Below, one piece after another: positions 1 through 6,249 of a stretch of DNA of 7,550 nucleotides (its first letter is position 1; each line of letters begins with the position of its first letter). The stretch is from the NCBI GenBank assembly GCA_947505025.1, contig CANNIJ010000075.1:1-7550 (forward strand), in the 5' to 3' direction. A model generated the notes under the pieces. The model was not told the origin of the DNA. It saw nothing but the letters and a program-made list of their open reading frames with translations, and searched no databases. A program made the position numbers and the translations under genes. This DNA is from Legionellaceae bacterium (GTDB lineage: Bacteria; Pseudomonadota; Gammaproteobacteria; Legionellales; Legionellaceae).

Positions 1-319
1 TACTCTGGTCGAGCAAACATGTTTCAAACATGTGGTGTGTTGCTTTTTTTGTATGTGGGTGTGAGTCGTTTAATTGGTCGAGTAAGCGCCAGTCAATAAA
101 CGGAACACAGGATTCATCTGATTCACCCAGAAGCTCACTTATCGATATATCAAAGTACTTTGCTAGAGGCGTGAGCGTGCCAATTTTTGGATTGGTATTT
201 TCGCCTGATAGCATACGATTAATCACTTGCTGAGCAATCCCTGTGCGTCGTGCGAGCTCATTTTCGCTTATGTTTTCTTGCGTAAGCAGTGATTTTAGCT
301 GGGTCTTTAATGTTTTCAT
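1..319 (-). CDS. XRE/Cro-CI family helix-turn-helix transcriptional regulator (C-terminus outside window)
   Basis: The minus strand reads open from an ATG at 319 to the left edge, giving 106 codons and an incomplete protein. Residues about 3-65 form a classic Cro/CI DNA-binding domain: a first helix (LKTQLKSLLTQENIS), the helix-turn-helix (ELARRTGIAQQVINRMLSGE), then an N-P-K-(x)3-L-(x)2-LAKYF-(x)3-SELLGE tail typical of this family. After it comes VPFIDWRLLDQLN, the start of a C-terminal region of unknown type; phage-repressor-like regulators often carry an S24 or sensor domain there. The ATG is the only possible start, because a TGA lies in frame three codons upstream. No clear Shine-Dalgarno sequence is visible. 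The gene diverges from the peptide operon, and the inverted repeat at 354-375 sits between them, so autoregulation and control of the operon are plausible. The family call is firm; the target is inference. Confidence 0.9.
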   Translation of the reverse strand, partial: MKTLKTQLKSLLTQENISENELARRTGIAQQVINRMLSGENTNPKIGTLTPLAKYFDISISELLGESDESCVPFIDWRLLDQLNDSHPHTKKATHHMFETCLLDQS

Positions 320-348
320 AAAATATCACAACAAAGATATAAATAGGG

Positions 349-377
349 TTGACGCTAACACCCTGGAGTGTTAGCCT
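349..377 (+). promoter_or_regulatory. Candidate sigma70 promoter of the peptide operon
   Basis: TTGACG at 349-354 matches the -35 consensus at five of six positions. Seventeen bases downstream, TAGCCT (372-377) keeps only the T1, A2 and T6 of the -10 box, so the promoter would be weak or need help. The spacer almost exactly contains the inverted repeat at 354-375, a geometry suited to repression. Transcription would begin near 384, just before the leader hairpin. An alternative -10 is TATTAT at 444-449, but it has no good -35 partner. Confidence 0.35.
354..375. promoter_or_regulatory. Operator-like inverted repeat in the divergent control region
   Basis: The arms GCTAACAC (354-361) and GTGTTAGC (368-375) are perfect reverse complements, with a 6-base spacer. 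Size and symmetry fit a dimeric XRE-family repressor site. The repeat overlaps the -35 box of the peptide operon and lies 35 to 56 bases upstream of the regulator's start codon, so one bound dimer could control both directions. No T-tract follows, so it is not a good terminator. The repeat is directly visible; the choice of the neighbouring regulator as its ligand is inference. Confidence 0.55.
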
Positions 378-386
378 GGGATCTGT

Positions 387-446
387 ATATGGTTTCATGT
401 AATTGTTTAAAACCTAAAGCACAATTAAAGCATATGCAGACCATAT
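387..446 (+). promoter_or_regulatory. Nested inverted repeat, possible structured 5' leader RNA
   Basis: Two inverted repeats are nested. ATATGGTTT (387-395) pairs with AGACCATAT (438-446), with one G-U pair in RNA. Inside it TAATTGT (400-406) pairs perfectly with ACAATTA (421-427) around a 14-base loop. Further pairs (396-398 with 434-436, bulging C437) may extend the outer stem. The element starts about where transcription from the 349-377 promoter would begin and ends about 40 bases before the precursor start codon. It could be a leader hairpin affecting stability or translation, or a pair of protein sites. It matches no riboswitch class that I recognise. Confidence 0.4.
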
Positions 447-475
447 TATGTTCTTACATAGTATAACAACCTCAT

Positions 476-481
476 AAGGAG
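476..481 (+). promoter_or_regulatory. Strong ribosome binding site of the precursor gene
   Basis: AAGGAG lies six bases before the ATG at 488. It is one of the best Shine-Dalgarno sites in the window, alongside the AAGGAG ahead of the HEAT gene. The HlyD and ABC genes have no clear site. This fits a precursor peptide that must be made in excess over its enzymes. Confidence 0.8.
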
Positions 482-487
482 TACACC

Positions 488-661
488 ATGGAAAAAACAA
501 AACAAAAAGCACGTGTATTAGCCTATACACTGGCAAAAGAGATTGATCTTGGATACTTGGAGTCGATTGCCGGTGGTCAAGCGGTAAATTCTGGCAATCA
601 TATGACGCATAATATTACCAATACTTCTTTGAGCAGCATTGACTATGCTATTGATTTTTAA
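488..661 (+). CDS. Double-glycine leader RiPP precursor peptide (predicted graspetide/microcin-like)
   Basis: A 57-residue ORF follows a strong ribosome binding site and directly precedes the ATP-grasp ligase gene. Residues 1-30 look like a charged, helical leader (four Lys and one Arg in the first nine residues) ending LGYLESIAGG. I27 (-4), L24 (-7) and I19 (-12) before Gly29-Gly30 fit the hydrophobic pattern recognised by C39 peptidases, and such a peptidase is encoded downstream. The predicted core is residues 31-57, from QAVNSG to IDYAIDF. It is rich in Asn, Thr and Ser, has no Cys and no Lys, and its only acidic residues are D52 and D56. Thr40, Thr44, Thr46, Ser47, Ser49 and Ser50 are possible ester donors. 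Lack of Cys argues against lanthipeptide or disulfide chemistry. I do not recognise the core motif from a named graspetide group. The gene call rests on RBS, leader and context; the biological activity is unknown. Confidence 0.88.
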   Translation: MEKTKQKARVLAYTLAKEIDLGYLESIAGGQAVNSGNHMTHNITNTSLSSIDYAIDF

Positions 662-687
662 TCATAGTCGGTTATAGAGTGGTTTTT

Positions 688-715
688 CGTTACGAACTCT
701 AAACGGTTCGTAACG
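688..715 (+). promoter_or_regulatory. Perfect 10-bp stem-loop between precursor and ligase genes
   Basis: CGTTACGAAC (688-697) and GTTCGTAACG (706-715) are perfect reverse complements around an 8-base loop. No run of T follows, so it is not a standard intrinsic terminator on the plus strand. Its place, 26 bases after the precursor stop and 32 before the ligase ATG, suits an intercistronic hairpin that protects the precursor mRNA from 3' decay or attenuates read-through, keeping precursor above enzyme. A second pairing, TAGAGT (675-680) with ACTCTA (696-701), would compete with the first arm. Confidence 0.7.
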
Positions 716-736
716 TCGCATAAACTGTACGATCAT

Positions 737-740
737 GGAG
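737..740 (+). promoter_or_regulatory. Ribosome binding site deciding the ligase start
   Basis: GGAG lies seven bases before ATG 748 but only one base before an in-frame GTG at 742. The spacing selects ATG 748 as the start. Confidence 0.75.
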
Positions 741-747
741 AGTGTAC

Positions 748-1872
748 ATGAAATTGTTAATTCCAACCCAGCCAGACGATACGCATGCGATTCTAGTTAA
801 ACTTGCGCTCGAAGCACAAGGTCATCGAGTAACGTTAATGTTTACTGCGGACTATCCAACCCGACAGAAAAACTCTGTCTTTATAGATGCTGCCAATTAT
901 CGTTGGCAAAGTATAGATCGCCAGGTCTCACTTGTTGATAATGATTATGATGTAGTGTGGTGGCGGCGTCCACGGGCACCATATTTACCCAAAGCTTTAG
1001 TACATCCAGATGATCATGTATTTGCTGTTCGTGAAAATATGTTGTTTTATGAGTCTTTAATGCATAATTTGGCACCAAATGCCTGGTGGATTAATCCTAA
1101 AGAATCAGCTAAACGTGCTAATTTCAAACTATTACAGCTCAAGCTTGCTAGTGAATGTAATTTGAATATACCCACGACCTTATGTTCAAACGATCCGCAC
1201 GAAATTAACTGCTTCTTGTTAAAGCACCAGGCTACAGGAGTTATTTACAAGCCTTTGTGTGCTAATTTTTGGCTTGAAGAGACTAGAATGAAATCTTCGT
1301 ACACATCTAAAGTACATTTTTTAACATTGCCAGACATACAAACCTTACAAACTACTCCTGGCATTTTTCAAACGGAAATAAAGAAAAAACATGAGTTGCG
1401 CATTACATGTTTTGGTCATTGGATGGTTGCTGCAAAATTAGACTCTCAATGTCATCCTAATGGCGAAGTTGATTGGCGTGCAATTAATGATGGTTCTTTG
1501 CAAGTTGAGCCATATGTAATCCCACAAGACTTACAAATTAAAATCAGACATTTTATGCAAAAAATAGGTATCTTGTTTGGATCTTTTGATTTTATTGTTA
1601 CACAAGAGAATGAGTATGTTTTTCTTGAGGTTAATGAACAAGGTCAATTCTTTTGGGTTGAAGAATACGCCCCAGAGATTAAGATGTTGGATATATTTGT
1701 ACAGTTTATTTTAGCGCGTAAGATTGATTTTACATGGGATCCAGGGAAAATGCAGCATGCTATTGCGGATTATCGAGCCCAGTTGCATCACATGTATCTA
1801 GAAAATATGCAACATCATGTGGATCTAAATAATTCACTGATTTATAAGGAGCAACAAGGATGTGCTGTATGA
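748..1872 (+). CDS. MvdC/MvdD-type ATP-grasp peptide ligase (graspetide synthetase)
   Basis: The product of 374 residues resembles the microviridin/marinostatin ligases, which use ATP to activate Asp/Glu side chains as acyl phosphates and join them to Thr/Ser (ester) or Lys (amide) side chains of a precursor peptide in the cytoplasm. Visible hallmarks are the N-terminal VVWWRRP motif (69-75), INPKES (115-120), a central IPTTLCSNDP segment (141-150), VIYKP with the predicted ATP-binding Lys168, TEIKKKHELRI (209-219), VDWR (241-244), FGSFDF with Asp281, and VFLEVNEQGQFFW (291-303) with the predicted Mg-binding Glu294 and Asn296. All key positions seem intact, so the enzyme should be active. The length suits the family, with a His-rich C-terminal tail (335-374). 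A general RimK-like ligase is the alternative, but the motifs and the precursor next door favour graspetide synthesis. The start is set by GGAG at 737. Confidence 0.9.
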   Translation: MKLLIPTQPDDTHAILVKLALEAQGHRVTLMFTADYPTRQKNSVFIDAANYRWQSIDRQVSLVDNDYDVVWWRRPRAPYLPKALVHPDDHVFAVRENMLFYESLMHNLAPNAWWINPKESAKRANFKLLQLKLASECNLNIPTTLCSNDPHEINCFLLKHQATGVIYKPLCANFWLEETRMKSSYTSKVHFLTLPDIQTLQTTPGIFQTEIKKKHELRITCFGHWMVAAKLDSQCHPNGEVDWRAINDGSLQVEPYVIPQDLQIKIRHFMQKIGILFGSFDFIVTQENEYVFLEVNEQGQFFWVEEYAPEIKMLDIFVQFILARKIDFTWDPGKMQHAIADYRAQLHHMYLENMQHHVDLNNSLIYKEQQGCAV

Positions 1873-3041
1873 AGTTTAATCTATTAATGCTGACAGGATT
1901 AATGTCTTTATGTGTAAACGCAGATCAGCATATAGATTTTTATGGAGTTGAGCCCGATGTAGGCCATCTACTGGTTGGAAAATATTCAAAGCGTATTTTA
2001 AAGCTTGAACATTCTTTATTGAAGTTATCGGCTAAAGATCCTGGAGGAAAAAATACCTCTCAATATTTAGAGAATTTATCTAAAGCTAAAGATCAGTTGG
2101 AGCTGGAGATCAAGCAAGATGGAGATTTTGCCAGTGTGATGCTGGATACGGTTTTTTATGCTCATCCATCATTGGCGTACACTACGATTGAAGTTATCAC
2201 CAAAGATAATCTGGCACGACTACGTTTTGTGTCCCCTCTGGTAAAAAATAACCCGCAAGCACCGTACAAGTATCAATCTGAATTGCAAAGTAAGAATGAT
2301 GTAATTACACAGATGTCTTTTTTTACTGATGAAGTTTTACGTTTATTTATATCAGGAAATTTAGCCGATATCCAAGATGACAAGTTGTATTGTCCGGTAT
2401 ATCATTGTTTGGCATCGTTTGACCAACCTACATTAGCACCGTATTTATCATTGTTTAATGCGGCTGCGATCAAAGATAAGGTATTGATATTAAAAACTTT
2501 AAGCAGTGATCCAGTTATTGAGCGACGTGGGTTTGCGGTATTCTTGGTCGGTCATTTTAATGATCCACGTGAAATAATCAAGGTACTAATACCTTATATA
2601 AATGATCCTTGTCAATTGATACGCAACAATGCTATGCGGGTTTTATCCGCCACCTTGAGAAAAAGTAAAATCAAGGATATAGATCCACGGCCATTTTTGG
2701 ACCTGTTAGACTCTCCGTATGATACCGATCGGAATAAATCGTTGCACGTACTTCTAGCTCTTGCTGAAAGTGAGTCCATGAAAAACTGGCTGCGTATATA
2801 TGGAGCCAAACCTTTATTGGCAAATTTAGCATTAAAACAACCCAATAATCATCTGGTTGCATATAAGATTTTACAAAGGATCAGTGGTCAGTCATTTAGT
2901 GATTTAGCTGTGAATGAGTGGCGTAATTGGTTTTTGCAACTGCCCCGCAGGTCAAAAGAAGAACAAAGTTGGTTGCTGGGTACAGCAGCACATCGGTTAT
3001 GGCAAAGTTGGTTGCGACGATATCATCAGTTTATCACATGA
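1869..3041 (+). CDS. Secreted HEAT-like repeat protein of unknown function
   Basis: The product has 390 residues. MKFNLLMLTGLMSLCVNA is a typical Sec signal peptide with a likely cut before DQH, so the mature protein should be periplasmic. It has no lipobox (Leu, not Gly/Ala/Ser, precedes the Cys). Residues about 30-165 are a helical region I cannot assign. A C-P-(x)3-C stretch (C175, C180) precedes helical pairs at about 195-355, with HEAT-like spacing (ERRGFAVFLV, DPREIIKVLIPYINDP, LIRNNAMRVLSATL, PFLDLLDS, then NNHLVAYKILQRISGQSFSD). Such repeats form curved protein-binding scaffolds. The C-terminal tail is rich in Trp and Arg and holds a repeated QSWL. ATG 1869 overlaps the ligase stop as ATGA, like the two junctions downstream; ATG 1860, preceded by AAGGAG (1846-1851), is an alternative adding three residues. 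Its place between ligase and exporter suggests immunity, maturation or export; none of these is shown by the sequence. Confidence 0.85.
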   Translation: MKFNLLMLTGLMSLCVNADQHIDFYGVEPDVGHLLVGKYSKRILKLEHSLLKLSAKDPGGKNTSQYLENLSKAKDQLELEIKQDGDFASVMLDTVFYAHPSLAYTTIEVITKDNLARLRFVSPLVKNNPQAPYKYQSELQSKNDVITQMSFFTDEVLRLFISGNLADIQDDKLYCPVYHCLASFDQPTLAPYLSLFNAAAIKDKVLILKTLSSDPVIERRGFAVFLVGHFNDPREIIKVLIPYINDPCQLIRNNAMRVLSATLRKSKIKDIDPRPFLDLLDSPYDTDRNKSLHVLLALAESESMKNWLRIYGAKPLLANLALKQPNNHLVAYKILQRISGQSFSDLAVNEWRNWFLQLPRRSKEEQSWLLGTAAHRLWQSWLRRYHQFIT

Positions 3042-4054
3042 AAACCTGCGAGTTATTTCGTTCTGAGGCTTTAGTGGCACCGGCAGAACAGTATGGAAGT
3101 GTTTTCTTGAATACTCCGCTGCATGTACGCTTTGTCACTTTTGCTGGATTGCTTTTGTTGTCCTGCTTGATTTTTTTTGTGATGTTTTTTGAATTCGCAG
3201 AAAGCTGTAGGGTTCAGGGGGCGCTGGTACCTGATAAAGGCATGATTCATCTGTATGCGCAAAAATCTGGAGTAGTTCTTCATCGCTATGCACAAGCTGG
3301 TGAACATGTAAAAAAAGGCGCTCCTTTGTTTTTGATTGACTCGTCATTAGTCGGTAGTGATGGCGCTGATGCACATTATCGAGCCGATGTATTTAAAAAA
3401 AATCAACGTGGGTTAGAGCGGGAAATTGTAGAAAAAACTGAGCAATTGCATAATTTAAACCAATTATTTAATAAAAAGTATATTTCATTGGAAGTATATC
3501 AAGCCAGTAAAGATACATTGCGTGTTTTACGTGAGAAACTCAGAGCGCTTAAGTTGGAAATTATTACTGAATCCAGATTGCATTCTTGGTACTTAACGGC
3601 GTCGGTTGACGGGTTGTTAACCTACATTATGCTGCAAGCAGGCGATACTTTATTGCCGAATACATGTGCTGCGATAATCATTCCTGATCAGAGTAAAATG
3701 TTAGTGGAACTTTACACTCTGATGCATCAGGTGCGTTTTTTGAAAACTCAGCAGCAGATTATATTGCGCTATGATTCATTCCCTAATCCTGAATCTAGAC
3801 CGGCACATGCGACAATTGAAAAATTGGGTTCAAGCATCTTGACGGATCAAGATGAGAGAAAATCAATTCTGATTGGTGCTCCTTATTATAAAGCCATTGC
3901 AAGCTTGGAACAGCAGCAGATTCTTTCTGGTGGTGAGGTACATGAATTAAAGCCAGGCATGACATTGTGGGCCACAGTCCGTGGGCCGCGTAAAAAGATA
4001 TGGCAATGGTTATTGGGACCATTATATGCAGCGTTAGATGAGTCCTGGCTATGA
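3038..4054 (+). CDS. HlyD/CvaA-type membrane-fusion protein of a peptide exporter
   Basis: This inner-membrane adaptor of 338 residues should link the ABC exporter to an outer-membrane TolC-like tunnel. A short cytoplasmic N-terminus precedes one membrane segment (about 33-52, VTFAGLLLLSCLIFFVMF). A first lipoyl half follows (about 63-100, ending GEHVKKGAPLFLI), then a coiled-coil hairpin (about 113-180), a second lipoyl half (about 185-208, VDGLLTYIMLQAGDTLLPN), and a beta-barrel region. The end, LKPGMTLWATVRG then KKIWQWLLGPL, is typical of the HlyD/CvaA family. It is shorter than CvaA (about 410 residues) or HlyD (478), with a short coiled coil. ATG 3038 overlaps the stop of the HEAT gene and has no clear ribosome binding site of its own, which points to translational coupling. 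An in-frame GTG at 2927 would add 37 residues lying wholly inside the HEAT gene and is less likely. Confidence 0.9.
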   Translation: MKTCELFRSEALVAPAEQYGSVFLNTPLHVRFVTFAGLLLLSCLIFFVMFFEFAESCRVQGALVPDKGMIHLYAQKSGVVLHRYAQAGEHVKKGAPLFLIDSSLVGSDGADAHYRADVFKKNQRGLEREIVEKTEQLHNLNQLFNKKYISLEVYQASKDTLRVLREKLRALKLEIITESRLHSWYLTASVDGLLTYIMLQAGDTLLPNTCAAIIIPDQSKMLVELYTLMHQVRFLKTQQQIILRYDSFPNPESRPAHATIEKLGSSILTDQDERKSILIGAPYYKAIASLEQQQILSGGEVHELKPGMTLWATVRGPRKKIWQWLLGPLYAALDESWL

Positions 4055-6192
4055 TAGATTCTGCAGCCAAAGTAGGTTTAGATTTTACTCGCCAAGGGAT
4101 TTTTTATCGGCGCAGATTACCGATGATATTGCAAGATGAAGTAGCTGATTGCGGCCATGCATGTATTGCTATGATCGGCAATTATTGGGGTCATCGGTTC
4201 TCATTAGGTCAGTTACGCCAGGAGTTCCCTAGTTCATTACGTGGGATGAATTTAGGAGAAGTAATTCAGGTGCTAGAGCCGTTGGGATTTAAAAGCAGAG
4301 CATTACGCGTTCCAATTAGTGAAGTAAATTTAATTCAATGTCCTGCGATTTTACATTGGGAGATGAACCATTTTGTGGTACTCAAGCAGGTGAATCGGCA
4401 TAGCATTATCTTACATGATCCAGCATATGGTTTGCGTAAATGTGCGTGGAGTGAGTTTTCACAATCATTTACCGGTATTGTGTTAGAGATCGAGCCTGGA
4501 TCTGATTTTACTGCGATCCGGATTAGAAAAAAACTTCGATTGTATGATCTGGTAAAAAATGTTCTGGGCTTCAAGCGATGTATGTTGATGTTATTTGCAA
4601 TATCTCTGATTTTAGAGTTATTTATGTTAGTTAATCCTTTAGTTATGCAGTATATTACTGATCGATTAATGGACTTAAGTGATCCTAAAGCATTATTTGT
4701 ATTATCCACAGGATTATTCATACTTTATATGATTCATGCGGTTATGGAGTATGTGCGAGCACATTACGCCTTGTATATTAGCATGCGTTTACAGGAGTCA
4801 TTTTCTTCTAATATTGTTGCACATTTGTTTTCATTGCCATTGAAGTTTTTTGAGCGACGTCACTTGGGCGACTTACAGTCAAAGATACATTCTATACAGC
4901 AAGTTCAAACCAAGATCAGCACTGAATTTGTTCAAACAGCACTAGATGGAGTGCTAATTTTACTCCATGCGTTGGTTATGTTTATGTATAGTCGGGCTTT
5001 AAGCTGCGTCGTTTTAACCGGGATTCTAGTTAATTTTTGTTGTCGTTGGGTGACTTACACCAACTTGAAACAACATACAGCTGCTTCCATTCAAAAACAT
5101 GCACATGTCGCTTCAGTGTTTTTAGAGACACTGCATGCGATCCGACCGATTAAAGCTTTTATTAAAGAAAAGCTACGTTTTAATAGTTGGCGCAATGCTT
5201 ATATTGAAGCATGTAATGCAGATTTAAGTCTGAATCGGATTCAGGTTAATTTACGTGTGATTCAGCAATTATTATCTAATGTTGAGCTATTAGCCGTGAT
5301 GTGCTGGGGGGCTTTTTTTGTATTTCATAAGCAGTTGTCAGTCGGGATGCTAGTGGCTTTTTTTGCGTATCGAACCATCCTGTCGGTTAAAACAGCTGCG
5401 TTTATTGATCATTTTTTTTCATACAAATTGTTATCTGTGCAACTAGATCGTTTAAGTGATGTTTTATTCCATCCGCCTGAATCGGTTGCCGCAGGTCATC
5501 CACATACTGTAATCCTTCAAGGTAGCCTGCAGTTACAAAATATATCAGTACAATATCATACCAATGATCGTTTGTTGTTTCAGGGGTTGAGTTTAGAAAT
5601 TGCTGCCGGAGAATGTGTGGCATTAATTGGACCATCTGGTTGTGGAAAAACTACATTATTAAATATCATGATGGGTTTAATGCAGCCCGTGCAAGGGCAG
5701 GTTTATGTGGACAATATGTCTATTGAGACTTTTGGTTTAAAAAGATACAGGGAGTTCATCGGAGTTGTGTTGCAGGATGATCTGTTACTCAGAGGGTCTT
5801 TATTGGAAAACATCACTTTTTTTTCTGACACAGTCGATCTGGATCTGGTATATGAGGCGGCAAAACAAGCATGTATTCATTCGACTATTCAAGAGTTGCC
5901 TTTGGGGTACGATACTCGCATAGGTGACATGGGTTCTATGTTGTCAGGAGGACAAAAACAGCGCATTATATTGGCGCGTGCATTATATAAAAAACCGGTT
6001 ATTTTATTCTTAGATGAAGCTACCAGTAATTTAGATATAGCTACCGAGAGTTTGATCAATCAGTCATTAAAAAACATCAAGATCACGCAAGTTATAGTTG
6101 CACACCGCTATGAAACTATCCAAATGGCTGATCGCGTCATTGATCTTGGGAGTTTTTCTGCAAGTAACCTGGTAAAAAAATCTCTGGATTGA
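4051..6192 (+). CDS. Peptidase-containing ABC exporter (C39 peptidase, membrane domain, ATPase)
   Basis: The product of 713 residues matches the PCAT/CvaB architecture: it cuts the leader after Gly-Gly on the cytoplasmic side and pumps the core across the inner membrane. The C39 domain (about 22-150) shows the Q28-(x)4-D33-C34-G35 motif with catalytic Cys34, His107 in NHFVVL, and Asp123 in HDPAYG, so the peptidase looks active. The membrane domain (about 168-445) has five to six hydrophobic segments. The ATPase domain (about 495-700) has Walker A GPSGCGKTT (527-535), the Q-loop Gln575, signature LSGGQ (631-635), Walker B VILFLDE with Glu656, and the H-loop His685. All catalytic positions are intact. 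It starts four bases inside the HlyD-like gene (ATGA). Its substrate is most simply the precursor at 488-661, whose leader ends in Ala-Gly-Gly. No outer-membrane channel gene follows, so a TolC encoded elsewhere is presumably used. Confidence 0.95.
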   Translation: MIDSAAKVGLDFTRQGIFYRRRLPMILQDEVADCGHACIAMIGNYWGHRFSLGQLRQEFPSSLRGMNLGEVIQVLEPLGFKSRALRVPISEVNLIQCPAILHWEMNHFVVLKQVNRHSIILHDPAYGLRKCAWSEFSQSFTGIVLEIEPGSDFTAIRIRKKLRLYDLVKNVLGFKRCMLMLFAISLILELFMLVNPLVMQYITDRLMDLSDPKALFVLSTGLFILYMIHAVMEYVRAHYALYISMRLQESFSSNIVAHLFSLPLKFFERRHLGDLQSKIHSIQQVQTKISTEFVQTALDGVLILLHALVMFMYSRALSCVVLTGILVNFCCRWVTYTNLKQHTAASIQKHAHVASVFLETLHAIRPIKAFIKEKLRFNSWRNAYIEACNADLSLNRIQVNLRVIQQLLSNVELLAVMCWGAFFVFHKQLSVGMLVAFFAYRTILSVKTAAFIDHFFSYKLLSVQLDRLSDVLFHPPESVAAGHPHTVILQGSLQLQNISVQYHTNDRLLFQGLSLEIAAGECVALIGPSGCGKTTLLNIMMGLMQPVQGQVYVDNMSIETFGLKRYREFIGVVLQDDLLLRGSLLENITFFSDTVDLDLVYEAAKQACIHSTIQELPLGYDTRIGDMGSMLSGGQKQRIILARALYKKPVILFLDEATSNLDIATESLINQSLKNIKITQVIVAHRYETIQMADRVIDLGSFSASNLVKKSLD

Positions 6193-6213
6193 GCGTGGTT
6201 AGGGTGCTATGAT
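6185..6213 (+). promoter_or_regulatory. Candidate extended -10 promoter for the LbtU-like gene
   Basis: TGCTATGAT (6205-6213) combines the TG extension with TATGAT, five of six matches to the -10 consensus. TGGATT (6185-6190), with a 17-base spacer, is a weak -35 box at the end of the ABC gene. Transcription would start near 6220. No terminator hairpin separates the ABC gene from this site, so read-through is also possible. Confidence 0.4.
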
Positions 6214-6235
6214 CCGCGCGTTAAAAAAGTAATCC

Positions 6236-6239
6236 GGAG
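6236..6239 (+). promoter_or_regulatory. Ribosome binding site supporting the TTG start of the LbtU-like gene
   Basis: GGAG lies ten bases before TTG 6250, a little longer than usual. It sits in the loop of a short inverted repeat (GTAAT at 6229-6233 with ATTAC at 6241-6245), which might hold the site exposed; the stem is only five AT-rich pairs, so this may be chance. Confidence 0.5.
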
Positions 6240-6249
6240 TATTACTCAT

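Noticed and set aside
30..233. Plus-strand 67-residue open frame
   Set aside because: It lies entirely antisense to the XRE regulator, which has clear family motifs; the frame has no ribosome binding site or recognisable domain.
434..466. Ten-residue upstream ORF (ATG at 434) in the leader of the precursor gene
   Set aside because: Only a weak TAAAG lies upstream, the peptide has no attenuator-like codon run, and a frame this short is expected by chance.
578..661. Lanthipeptide or disulfide microcin core
   Set aside because: The core has no cysteine, and no lanthionine-forming enzyme is present.
688..715. Intrinsic terminator after the precursor gene
   Set aside because: The stem is perfect but no T-run follows on the plus strand, and the downstream genes have no separate promoter that I can identify.
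742..747. GTG 742 as start of the ATP-grasp ligase
   Set aside because: The GGAG site would be only one base away; ATG 748 has normal spacing.
1869..1925. Lipoprotein signal in the HEAT-like protein (LMSLC)
   Set aside because: The residue before Cys is Leu, which does not fit the lipobox; VNA-DQ fits ordinary signal peptidase better.
2927..3037. GTG 2927 as start of the HlyD-like protein
   Set aside because: The extra 37 residues overlap the conserved end of the HEAT-like gene in another frame and lack a normal HlyD N-terminus; ATG 3038 fits the ATGA pattern of the operon.
4335..4721. 128-residue minus-strand open frame
   Set aside because: It is a shadow of the C39 and first membrane regions of the ABC exporter, with no domain or ribosome binding site of its own.
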